This document shows, piece by piece, positions 16,694-25,811 of a stretch of DNA of 64,000 nt (its first letter is position 1; the number at the start of each line of letters is the position of its first letter). The stretch is taken from assembly GCA_025934775.1 (NCBI GenBank), contig JAICWO010000004.1, positions 240,724 through 304,723 of the forward strand, read 5' to 3'. Position numbers and translations under genes: made by a program. Below the pieces are notes generated by a model, which made no database searches, was not told the origin of the DNA, and saw only the letters and a list, made by a program, of their open reading frames with translations. The DNA is from Gemmatimonadaceae bacterium (GTDB lineage: Bacteria > Gemmatimonadota > Gemmatimonadetes > Gemmatimonadales > Gemmatimonadaceae).

Positions 16694-18643
16694 TCAGATC
16701 GGCTCGACGGTGGCCAGATACAGCGCCGCCGACCAGGGTGGCAGGCGAAGATCGTGGCGCCGAACCGGCAGCAGCCGCTTGGGATCGCCCGCTTCTCCCT
16801 CGATCTGCACCGCGCGAGGGATCATGTCGCCGCCGCCATAACCGGACGCATCCGTCGATAGACGCAGAGTCCATGCGCGCGCGCCGGAATCGGGCATCGG
16901 CACCGACGCCTGGCGCGCTGAGCAATTGAATAGTGCCGCGATCGCGGTCGTTTCGCCCGGCGGCCGCCGAATCGAGTCGTCCGCCGGCTCACGGAGGAGC
17001 GTGATCCAACCCGCCGTCGCGTCGCTCGCCACCGCCATCCGCGAGGCGTCGGGCCGAAGCAGTGGTTCCTCCCGCCGGAGCGATAGCAGGTCGCGGTAGA
17101 GCGCGAGCACGCGCGCGTGGTCGCCGGTCGCGGCTTTGGACCAGTCGATCTTCGACCCTTCAAACGTCGAAGGGTCGCTCGGGTCGGGGACTTCCGACCA
17201 GCCGAACGCCGCGAACTCGTCCAGGCGGCCGCTTCGCACGGAGTCGGCGAGCGACGGGTCGCCGTGACTTATGAAATATTGAAAGGGTGTCGTCTCGCCG
17301 TATTCCTCACCCATGAAGATGAGCGGCACATACGGTGAGAGGAGCAGGAGCGCCGCGGCCAGCCGGAGCTGGTCGGGAGCGAGGAGCGTCGAGAGCCGGT
17401 CACCGTGCGCGCGATTCCCGACTTGATCGTGATTCTGGATCGCGACGACGAAGCGCTGGCGCGGAACGCCGATCGAGCTCCGACCGTGGCGGCGACGCCG
17501 ATACACGGAATATTGGCCTTGGTACACGAACGGCTCCCGCAACGCGTCGGCGATGCAGGCGACCGGTCCGAAATCGACGTAATAGCCGTTGCGCTCGCCG
17601 GTGATCGCCGCATGGACAGCATGATGGAAGTCGTCGCTCCACTGCGCATCGAGGCCCAAGCCGTGCTCCTCCGGCGGCCGCACGAGGCGCGCGTCGTTCA
17701 AGTCGCTCTCGCCGATGACGACCGCCGTCTTCCCGAGCAGCGCCGCGGCCTCGTACACCGCGCCGGTGATCTCTTCGAGCAAGTGCCGGGCGCTGAAGTC
17801 AAAGATCCCGTGCACCGCGTCGAGCCGAAGTCCGTCGACGTGATACTCCGTGACCCAGTACCGCGCATTCTCGACGATGAATCGGCGCACCTCATCCGAG
17901 TACGCGTCGTCGTAGTTGAGCGCGCGGCCCCAGGGCGTCTTGTACTTTTCTGTGAAGTACGGACCGAAGGCATCGAGGTAGTTGCCTTCCGGGCCGACGT
18001 GGTTGTACACGACGTCGAGGATCACGCCGAGCCCGACCGCGTGCGCGGCGTCGACGAGTTTCTGGAGCTCGTACGGACCGCCGTACGTGTTCTGCACCGC
18101 GTACAAACCGACACCGTCGTAGCCCCAATTCCGATCGCCGGGAAACTGCGCGACCGGCATGAGCTCGATCGCAGTGATGCCGAGCGCTTTCAGCTCGCTC
18201 AGCCGTGGCACGATGGCATCGAAGGTACCGTCGGGCGTGAACGTCCCGACGTGCAACTCGTAGATCGCGAGCTCGTCCATGCTCACGCCGCGCCAGCCCG
18301 CGTCGGTCCACGCGAATCGCGCCGGGTCGACGACGCGCGACGGCCCGTGCACGCCGTACGGCTGCCAGCGGCTCGCCGGATCGGGGAGCGGCCGCCCGTC
18401 GATGAGGATCATGTAATCGGCGTCGGCGCCCACACCGGGCACCGTCGCTTCGCGCACACCGCGGTCGTTCACGGCCCCGAGCGCGTGATCGCCCGGGGCA
18501 CCGCCGGAGCAGATGCGCACGTGCACCGAGTCGGCGCGGGGCGCCCAGACGCTGAACCGAACCGAGTTGTCGTCGAGCGGCAGAGCACCTCGTTGGAGGG
18601 CTGCTTGGCGCGGGATGGATGCGTCTGTCATGGGCGGACGCAT
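16694..18643 (-). CDS. treZ: malto-oligosyltrehalose trehalohydrolase
   Basis: About 649 residues; a GH13 enzyme that cleaves trehalose from maltooligosyl-trehalose. Features: an N-terminal carbohydrate-binding-like sandwich (SVRFSVWAPRADSVHV), ELHVGTFTPDGTF, ELMPVAQFPGDRNWGYDG, the nucleophile in YHVDGLRLDAVHGIFD, the acid/base glutamate in VIGESDLNDARL, and AIQNHDQVGNRAHGDRL. These separate TreZ from GlgB. The start is the ATG at 18643; a second ATG at 18631 would remove four residues. A longer open frame upstream runs through merR and is rejected. It lies 65 bases downstream of merR and heads the run treZ-glgX-glgB-malQ-treY. Confidence 0.95.
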   Translation of the reverse strand: MRPPMTDASIPRQAALQRGALPLDDNSVRFSVWAPRADSVHVRICSGGAPGDHALGAVNDRGVREATVPGVGADADYMILIDGRPLPDPASRWQPYGVHGPSRVVDPARFAWTDAGWRGVSMDELAIYELHVGTFTPDGTFDAIVPRLSELKALGITAIELMPVAQFPGDRNWGYDGVGLYAVQNTYGGPYELQKLVDAAHAVGLGVILDVVYNHVGPEGNYLDAFGPYFTEKYKTPWGRALNYDDAYSDEVRRFIVENARYWVTEYHVDGLRLDAVHGIFDFSARHLLEEITGAVYEAAALLGKTAVVIGESDLNDARLVRPPEEHGLGLDAQWSDDFHHAVHAAITGERNGYYVDFGPVACIADALREPFVYQGQYSVYRRRRHGRSSIGVPRQRFVVAIQNHDQVGNRAHGDRLSTLLAPDQLRLAAALLLLSPYVPLIFMGEEYGETTPFQYFISHGDPSLADSVRSGRLDEFAAFGWSEVPDPSDPSTFEGSKIDWSKAATGDHARVLALYRDLLSLRREEPLLRPDASRMAVASDATAGWITLLREPADDSIRRPPGETTAIAALFNCSARQASVPMPDSGARAWTLRLSTDASGYGGGDMIPRAVQIEGEAGDPKRLLPVRRHDLRLPPWSAALYLATVEPI

Positions 18644-18708
18644 CGGTTGCGCAAGAGGTGGGCCTCGTGAGAGGCTCCTCGTGCGCGCCGTCGGTGGAAA
18701 GCGATCGC

Positions 18709-19473
18709 CTATGGAAGCGCGCGAATCGCCTTGTTCACGTACGCGAAGATCGCCGGGTCGAGACCGTTTCGCTCCATGAGCTCCGGGTTGTTCGCGAAAT
18801 TCGCGCGCACCTTCTGTTCGATGTGCTTGTTGCCACCCGTGAATTCGAGCACGAGCTCGCGCCAGCGCTGCGCCAGCGGGCGCATGACGTCGCTCGTCGG
18901 ATCGGTCCCCACGCTCATCTCCGCGTGCACGCGCGCGATCAACGTCGGCCACTCGGCTTCAACCGCCTTGATGTGCGCGGTGCCCAGTCGTTCGCCGCGC
19001 TCCTTGAGCTCCCGGAGCTCCTCGGGAGTGAAGCTGCGCTCCAGCATAGTGATTCCCTCGATGGCTTTGATGAAGTCGTCCGGAGACGCCGCTACACCGC
19101 AGCCGAACGTGGCGGCGAGCGTCTCGAGCAACGCAACGAGCCGCTGCTGATCGGCGATCTGCTCGCGGAGCCGGTCGACGTGCAGCTCCAAGACACGCTT
19201 CGGCGAGAACTCGGGCGAGTCGAGGCAGGTGCGAATCTCCTCGAGACTGAAGCCGAGCTGTCGGAGAGATTTGATCTGCTGCAGGCGAACCAGCTCGTCC
19301 GGCCCGTAGAGCCGATGCCGGGACTCGGTGAGCTGCGACGGCTGGAGCAGACCGATCTCGTCGTAATAGTGAAGCGTGCGGACGGAGAGCCCGGTACGTT
19401 TGGCGAGCTCGCCGACCTTCATCCCACGAGGAGGCACGTAAATCGTTTCCCGCGACGACGTGAACGTGATCAT
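18709..19473 (-). CDS. MerR-family regulator with TipAS-type effector domain
   Basis: A 254-residue transcription regulator. The winged helix-turn-helix reads MKVGELAKRTGLSVRTLHYY from residue 18, followed by the MerR-typical RLYGPDELVRLQQIKSLRQL and a dimerisation helix. The C-terminal about 110 residues resemble the TipAS/albicidin-binding domain (FTPEELRELKERGERLG, then NPELMERNGLDPAIFAYVN). TipAL-like proteins bind small molecules and activate promoters with overlong spacers. Such a promoter lies immediately upstream and places the transcription start at or next to the ATG at 19473, so the mRNA may be leaderless; the ATG at 19422 is the alternative start. Position suggests it controls itself and perhaps treZ and following genes; the effector is unknown. 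Confidence 0.88.
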   Translation of the reverse strand: MITFTSSRETIYVPPRGMKVGELAKRTGLSVRTLHYYDEIGLLQPSQLTESRHRLYGPDELVRLQQIKSLRQLGFSLEEIRTCLDSPEFSPKRVLELHVDRLREQIADQQRLVALLETLAATFGCGVAASPDDFIKAIEGITMLERSFTPEELRELKERGERLGTAHIKAVEAEWPTLIARVHAEMSVGTDPTSDVMRPLAQRWRELVLEFTGGNKHIEQKVRANFANNPELMERNGLDPAIFAYVNKAIRALP

Positions 19474-19478
19474 GCCGG

Positions 19479-19509
19479 AGAGTACATCCTTACGTTACGT
19501 GAGGTGCAA
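19479..19509 (-). promoter_or_regulatory. MerR-type promoter and palindromic operator
   Basis: On the minus strand TTGCAC (-35, 19509-19504) and TACTCT (-10, 19484-19479) are separated by 19 bases, the overlong spacer typical of MerR-activated promoters. The spacer region carries the imperfect 17-base palindrome CCTCACGTAACGTAAGG (19504-19488), a classic MerR-family operator shape. It points at the merR gene and is presumably its autoregulatory site. Confidence 0.8.
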
Positions 19510-19651
19510 GGGGTGAGGCTATGCCTCCGTCGCGCTTGGGGCTCTTTCGGCACGGAATGCACGGGCAACCGCACGGGGTCCCACGGTCAGTCTACGCGGC
19601 ATGCAGTTTTCCGTATGTCCCGCGTTCGTTTTTATTGAACTCTAACCAACG

Positions 19652-20185
19652 ATGGATTCGGATCCGGCCATCACGATCGCCCGCGCGACCGAGGCCGACG
19701 CCACCGCGCTCGCGGACTTCGGGCGTCTGACGTTCGAGGAGACGTTCGGCCGCTACAACACACCGGCCGACATGGCCGACTTTCTCTCGAAGACCTTCGG
19801 CGTCGCGCAGCAGACGGCCGAACTGCGCGACGGCGGACGCGCCATGATCGTGGCGAAGGACGAACGCGGCGCCATCGTGGGGTACGCGCTGCTCAAGCGC
19901 GACAGCGTCGAACATTGCGTAACCGCCGAGCGGCCGTCGGAGGTTCAGCGCATCTACGTCGACGCGTCGCTCCACGGTCGCGATGTCGGCGCGCAGCTCA
20001 TGACGGAGTGCATCGTGCAATCGCGGCGTTGGGGTTGCGACGCGGTCTGGCTGGGAGTGTGGGAACACAATCCGCGCGCGATCGCGTTCTATGAGAAGCA
20101 GGGCTTCCGCACCGTTGGAACGCACGAGTTCATGCTCGGCGGCGACCGGCAGCGCGATTACGTGATGCTCAAGCCGCTCGACTGA
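19652..20185 (+). CDS. GNAT-family N-acetyltransferase
   Basis: A 177-residue single-domain acetyltransferase. It begins ITIARATEADATALADFGRL, has the beta4 strand VEHCVTAERPSEVQRIYVDA, the acetyl-CoA loop in SLHGRDVGAQLMTECI (degenerate R/Q-x-x-G-x-G/A) and the motif B end NPRAIAFYEKQGFRTVGTHEF. The substrate is unknown. It is transcribed away from merR across a 178-base gap and converges on the maltokinase gene. There is no Shine-Dalgarno, but the 30 bases before the ATG are AT-rich. Its place inside the trehalose region may be incidental. Confidence 0.88.
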   Translation: MDSDPAITIARATEADATALADFGRLTFEETFGRYNTPADMADFLSKTFGVAQQTAELRDGGRAMIVAKDERGAIVGYALLKRDSVEHCVTAERPSEVQRIYVDASLHGRDVGAQLMTECIVQSRRWGCDAVWLGVWEHNPRAIAFYEKQGFRTVGTHEFMLGGDRQRDYVMLKPLD

Positions 20186-20220
20186 CCGCGAGCCGAAATC
20201 GTGCGGTGCGTTCGCGGGCG

Positions 20221-21756
20221 CTATTTCGCCGACGTGAACAGCTTGGAGATCCCCCGCATCGGGATCCAGACCCACTCCGGCCGGTTGTTCAGCTCGTACG
20301 CCAACTCGTAGAATGCCTTCTCTGTTTCAAATAGTGTAATGAGCTGTCGTATATGCTCGTCCGTCTCGGGGAGCACATCCGGCGCATCGTCCTCTGTTTC
20401 GAGATAACCGCCGAGAAACGCGGCGCGCACGTCGCGCTCCCAGCGCGCGGTGCGCAGCTCGCGCGTACGCGTGTCGATCGCGCGCTGGCTCGCGGCCATC
20501 GCGGCGGTCGCCGCGGCGTAGGCGAAGCTTCGCAGCATCCCTGCCACGTCGCGCAGCGGTGAATGCTTCTCGCGCCGATCCTCGAGCGCGCGGGCCGGCT
20601 CGCCCTCGAAGTCGATCACCAGGAACTCGCCCGAGGGCGCGCGCAGCACCTGACCGAGATGGAAGTCGCCGTGGACGCGCGTGCGCATGCCGAGATCATC
20701 GCCGAGGCCATCGACGATCTCGTTCACCCAGCCCACGTAGTGATCGCGCCGGCCGACGAGGGCTTGGCCCTCGGCGACTCTGTCGCGCGGGAACGAAGGG
20801 TTCGCGAGCTGCTGCTCGAGCAGCGCGAGCGCATCGCGGATCGACTGCTGCGTGCGATGTGCCCAGCGGTCCAGGTCCTCTGGCACCACTGGCTCGGGCG
20901 CGAAGCTCGGGTCGTGGTCGTCGCACGCGAGTCCTTCGTGCATGGCGCGCGTGATCGCGCCGAGCCGTCTGGCGTCGCCGACGAACGCGTTCGGCGCGTC
21001 CTGGTCGATCGGCGCATTGAAGTACGGCTTCGCGCGGTCGAGCGCGTCGCTCCACGCATCGGTCGATCCGGGCACGTACGCCTGAAGCATCCCCGCCGTG
21101 AACCGTTCGTCCCCGCGGTGGAGCTCGATCGTCCCGAGCAGCGCGGGCGTGTTCTTGAAGTCCGCTTTCGTCGAGAGAAAACCCGTCACCTCGACGTCGG
21201 GCTGCATCCCGGGCTGCAGCGTGCGATAGAGCTTGAGGATCGCCTGGTCGCCATACACGATCGATGTGTTGCTCTGCTCCGCCGCGCCAACGCGGCTCGC
21301 GGTCGAGTCGAACTCGGGCGCGTTCGCGAAGCGTTCCGCGACCCAGAGCATTCCCTGGGGCGATTCGGCCCGCGCGCCGCGGCCGAGCGCTTCGCCGAGT
21401 CCTTTACGAAACTCTAAATCGTGCACGGCGTCGATCAGCACGAGGCTCTCGTCCCGCACGAGCACAGCCTGGGCGGGAGCGGGCACGTCGCCTTCGGCCG
21501 ATGCGGACCGGTGCCGGTCGCGCAGCGCGAGGGGCACCTGGTACAGTCGCTCCGCGTCGCCGATCGTCACCGCGACGATCGCGACCGCGAACGCGCCCTC
21601 GCCCCACGGCAGCGGAATGAGATCGCGCACGCGCGCCGCGGCGGGCGTCGCGCCTTTCGCCGCGAACCATCGCTGCGCGGCGAGAAAATGCAGCAGCCCG
21701 TCGCTCGTGAGCGACGCGATCGCTTGCGCGAGCGGAGTCTGCGGCGGCGCGGTCAT
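20221..21756 (-). CDS. maltokinase (Pep2-like)
   Basis: A 511-residue aminoglycoside-phosphotransferase-fold kinase, predicted to phosphorylate maltose with ATP to maltose-1-phosphate, the substrate of GlgE. Evidence: the cap domain with FLAAQRWFAAKGATPAAARV typical of maltokinases, the catalytic HGDFHLGQVL loop (Brenner-type HxDxxxxN equivalent) and the metal-binding VIDFEGEPARALEDR. Length matches stand-alone Mak/Pep2 or the C-terminal half of TreS-Pep2 fusions. It starts eight bases after treS ends, so the two are almost certainly co-transcribed and act in sequence. An AT-rich codon patch encodes LITLFETE near the C terminus. Confidence 0.93.
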   Translation of the reverse strand: MTAPPQTPLAQAIASLTSDGLLHFLAAQRWFAAKGATPAAARVRDLIPLPWGEGAFAVAIVAVTIGDAERLYQVPLALRDRHRSASAEGDVPAPAQAVLVRDESLVLIDAVHDLEFRKGLGEALGRGARAESPQGMLWVAERFANAPEFDSTASRVGAAEQSNTSIVYGDQAILKLYRTLQPGMQPDVEVTGFLSTKADFKNTPALLGTIELHRGDERFTAGMLQAYVPGSTDAWSDALDRAKPYFNAPIDQDAPNAFVGDARRLGAITRAMHEGLACDDHDPSFAPEPVVPEDLDRWAHRTQQSIRDALALLEQQLANPSFPRDRVAEGQALVGRRDHYVGWVNEIVDGLGDDLGMRTRVHGDFHLGQVLRAPSGEFLVIDFEGEPARALEDRREKHSPLRDVAGMLRSFAYAAATAAMAASQRAIDTRTRELRTARWERDVRAAFLGGYLETEDDAPDVLPETDEHIRQLITLFETEKAFYELAYELNNRPEWVWIPMRGISKLFTSAK

Positions 21757-21763
21757 GCGCTCA

Positions 21764-23518
<1,755 letters not shown>

Positions 23519-23573
23519 CGTGTGCTCATACAGCCCCGGTCGAAGTCATCGCTCATTGCTCGGAGGCACGCGC

Positions 23574-24233
23574 ATGTTGCTCGGTTCGGTTGTGGCTGCC
23601 TTGCTGCTTCAGGTCACCGCGGCCGCCGCGCCCGCGACGCCGGCTGCTGCACGCGACACGGGCCACACGCGCGCACCTCGGGCGGACTCGACGGCGCCGC
23701 TCGCATCACCCGCGGCGGCGCCGCTGCCCGACGCACGAGTAGTGCCGGATTGGAGTCGCGCGTTTGCCGACGACACCAACCCGCGGCGACGCCGTCACGC
23801 CGTGGAATACAGCGACGCGTACTACACGCGCCTCCAGATCCACCGCTACGCCGCTTGGTCGGAGCTCCCGATCTTCGGCGCGGAATGGTGGCTCGGACAG
23901 AAGTTAATCGCGCCGGGGAACGGACCGCCGTCATGGGTCAAGCCCACGCACGCCGTCGTCGCCGGCGCGCTCGGCGCGCTCTTCACGGTGAACACCGTGA
24001 CCGGCGTGTGGAATCTGTGGGAGTCGCGCAGCAGCACCGACGACCGCGCGCTGGTCTGGACCCACTCCGCACTCATGCTCGCATCGGACGCCGGATTCGC
24101 GATCACCGGCGCCCTCGCGAACGGCGCGCACCGATCCCTCGACCGCGCAAATCAGCACCGGAACGCGGCGCTGGTGTCGATGAGTCTGGCGACGGCGGGG
24201 ACAGTGTTGATGTGGGCGAAGCGGGGGTTTTAG
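23574..24233 (+). CDS. four-helix membrane protein, possibly cytochrome b561-like
   Basis: A 219-residue protein with GGAGG seven bases before the ATG. A signal peptide-like N terminus (LLGSVVAALLLQVTAAAA) is followed by an Ala/Pro-rich linker, then four hydrophobic helices. Each helix region carries a histidine near an end: QIHRYAAW, KPTHAVVAGALG, WTHSALMLAS and ANQHRNAALVSM. One histidine per helix in a four-helix membrane unit is what a b-type haem protein such as cytochrome b561 would show, but I cannot assign the family. The upstream in-frame extension lies antisense to treS and is rejected. It converges on the serine hydrolase across a large inverted repeat. Confidence 0.6.
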   Translation: MLLGSVVAALLLQVTAAAAPATPAAARDTGHTRAPRADSTAPLASPAAAPLPDARVVPDWSRAFADDTNPRRRRHAVEYSDAYYTRLQIHRYAAWSELPIFGAEWWLGQKLIAPGNGPPSWVKPTHAVVAGALGALFTVNTVTGVWNLWESRSSTDDRALVWTHSALMLASDAGFAITGALANGAHRSLDRANQHRNAALVSMSLATAGTVLMWAKRGF

Positions 24234-24244
24234 AGCGCCAGTAG

Positions 24245-24351
24245 CACCGGTCGCTTTTGTTGCGAGTGGTGGGCTGCGGGTCGTGGGTGAGGACTTCTCG
24301 ACTCACGACCCGCGACGCGTAACTCATGACACGCAACAAGAGCGACCGGTG
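24245..24351. repeat. nested inverted repeat between convergent genes
   Basis: Outer arms 24245-24264 and 24332-24351 match at 19 of 20 positions (CACCGGTCGCTTTTGTTGCG against its complement). Inside lies a second hairpin with arms 24277-24291 (CGGGTCGTGGGTGAG) and 24302-24312. It fills the gap between two converging genes, so it may act as a two-way terminator; its size and nesting also resemble a REP-like or palindromic mobile element. Confidence 0.8.
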
Positions 24352-24372
24352 AGAGGCAGCCTCCCGTCGTCC

Positions 24373-25776
24373 TCACCCGATCGGCGCCACTTGGTACTGC
24401 TCCAGCTTCCCGTCCGCCGTCTCGAACGTCCACGCGCGCACCGTCTTGCCATTGTCGAACGTCACGAGGTAGCTGCGGAGAGTCATTCCGCCGCGCAAGG
24501 CTTGGCGCGTTTGCACGAATGATTTCGGCGCGCCGAGCGGGCCGAGGCTGTTCTTGAAATCCTCGAGGGCTTGCGTGCTGAAGTAGGCGTTGGCGTTGGA
24601 CGTGAACAGCGAGCGGTCGATTTCGCCCCTCTGCAATCCCTCGAAGATCTTGCGTGCTTGCGCGGTGCGCTGTTCGGTGACCGGATCGGTGGTTCGGAAG
24701 AGGAGCTGCGCGACCTGCGAACCGATCGCGCCCGACGCGGGCGCCGCGTCCTGGTTCGTGAGCACGACCACCGCGACGCTGTCGTCCGGGAAGACCATGT
24801 TCTCCGCGGTGAAGCCGGAGACTTCGCCGTCGTGCTCGATCAGGCGGTGGCCGTTGAACGACGTGACGTCGACGCCGAGTCCGTAGCCGGAGCTCAGGCC
24901 GCTGTTGAGGAGCGTCGTCGTCTCGAGCGCGTGGTAGGATGCGGGCGAGAGGAGCGACTGCGTGATGATCGAGATGTCCCACCGGGCGAGATCGCTCGCC
25001 GTCATCGCGAGCTCGCCGGCGCCGAACATCCAGTTCGGTCCCGTGGAGGGCGCCGGGTGGAGCGGTCCGAGCGCATAGCGGAGATAACCAACCGGCTGCA
25101 CCGACGACGGCCCGCTCTGGTCGAAGTCGACGGCGCTCGTGATCCCGACCTTCCGCAGCACGTTGTCGCGCAGGAACTGGAAGAACGGCGTGCCGCTCGC
25201 TTTCTGGACGATCAGGCCGGCAATCACGAAATTGGTATTAGAATATTGCCATTTCGCGCCGGGGGCGAAGTCGAGCGGCCGCTTCGCCCAGCGGGCGAGG
25301 ATCGCGTCGGGCGTCGTGGGGCGCTCCATCTCCGGCGGCACGTAGTCCTGCGGCCAGTAGTCCTGGTAGCCCGACGTGTGCGAGAGGAGCTCGCGAATCG
25401 TCACGTGGTCGCCGTCGGTCAACCCGGGAATCCACTTCGCGACCTTGTCGTCGAGCGAGAGCTTGTGCTGTTGCTGGAGCAGCAGCACGCACGTGGCCGT
25501 GAACTGCTTGCTGATCGAGCCGATCGCGTATCGCATGTCGGCCGTGGCGGCGGTCGGCGGCTGGAGCTTCGCGTCGCCGTAGGCGTGCGCGTACAGCAGC
25601 GAGCCGTGCCGCACGACCGCGACCGACGCGCTCGGCACGCCCGTGGTCGCGAGCACCGCATGCGCGATGGAATCGATGCCGTGTTCCAGCTCGCTCGTGC
25701 TCTGGGCGCGGAGCGGCGCGCTCGCGACGCAGACGGCCGCCGCGAGCGCCGCGCTGGAGATCATGTATTTCGTCAT
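24373..25776 (-). CDS. secreted beta-lactamase-family serine hydrolase
   Basis: A 467-residue protein starting at the ATG at 25776; the longer open frame upstream is shadow inside glgE. A signal peptide (ISSAALAAAVCVASAPLRAQ) precedes a class C beta-lactamase/D-Ala-D-Ala peptidase-like domain. The nucleophile motif is S87-I-S-K90, a tyrosine motif is seen in QYSNTNF, and the third box is HDGEVSGF instead of KTG. The last about 110 residues form an extra domain, likely lipocalin-like, common in this family. It is exported and probably acts on peptides or esters in the periplasm; beta-lactam resistance should not be assumed. It follows glgE by 35 bases on the same strand. Confidence 0.86.
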   Translation of the reverse strand: MTKYMISSAALAAAVCVASAPLRAQSTSELEHGIDSIAHAVLATTGVPSASVAVVRHGSLLYAHAYGDAKLQPPTAATADMRYAIGSISKQFTATCVLLLQQQHKLSLDDKVAKWIPGLTDGDHVTIRELLSHTSGYQDYWPQDYVPPEMERPTTPDAILARWAKRPLDFAPGAKWQYSNTNFVIAGLIVQKASGTPFFQFLRDNVLRKVGITSAVDFDQSGPSSVQPVGYLRYALGPLHPAPSTGPNWMFGAGELAMTASDLARWDISIITQSLLSPASYHALETTTLLNSGLSSGYGLGVDVTSFNGHRLIEHDGEVSGFTAENMVFPDDSVAVVVLTNQDAAPASGAIGSQVAQLLFRTTDPVTEQRTAQARKIFEGLQRGEIDRSLFTSNANAYFSTQALEDFKNSLGPLGAPKSFVQTRQALRGGMTLRSYLVTFDNGKTVRAWTFETADGKLEQYQVAPIG

Positions 25777-25811
25777 GCCGACACGATGGCGCGGCGTGCC
25801 GCCGAACGCAA

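Noticed and set aside
24373-25776. Antibiotic-resistance beta-lactamase
   Set aside because: The third box is HDG rather than KTG and a C-terminal extra domain is present; the broader serine-hydrolase family is a safer call.
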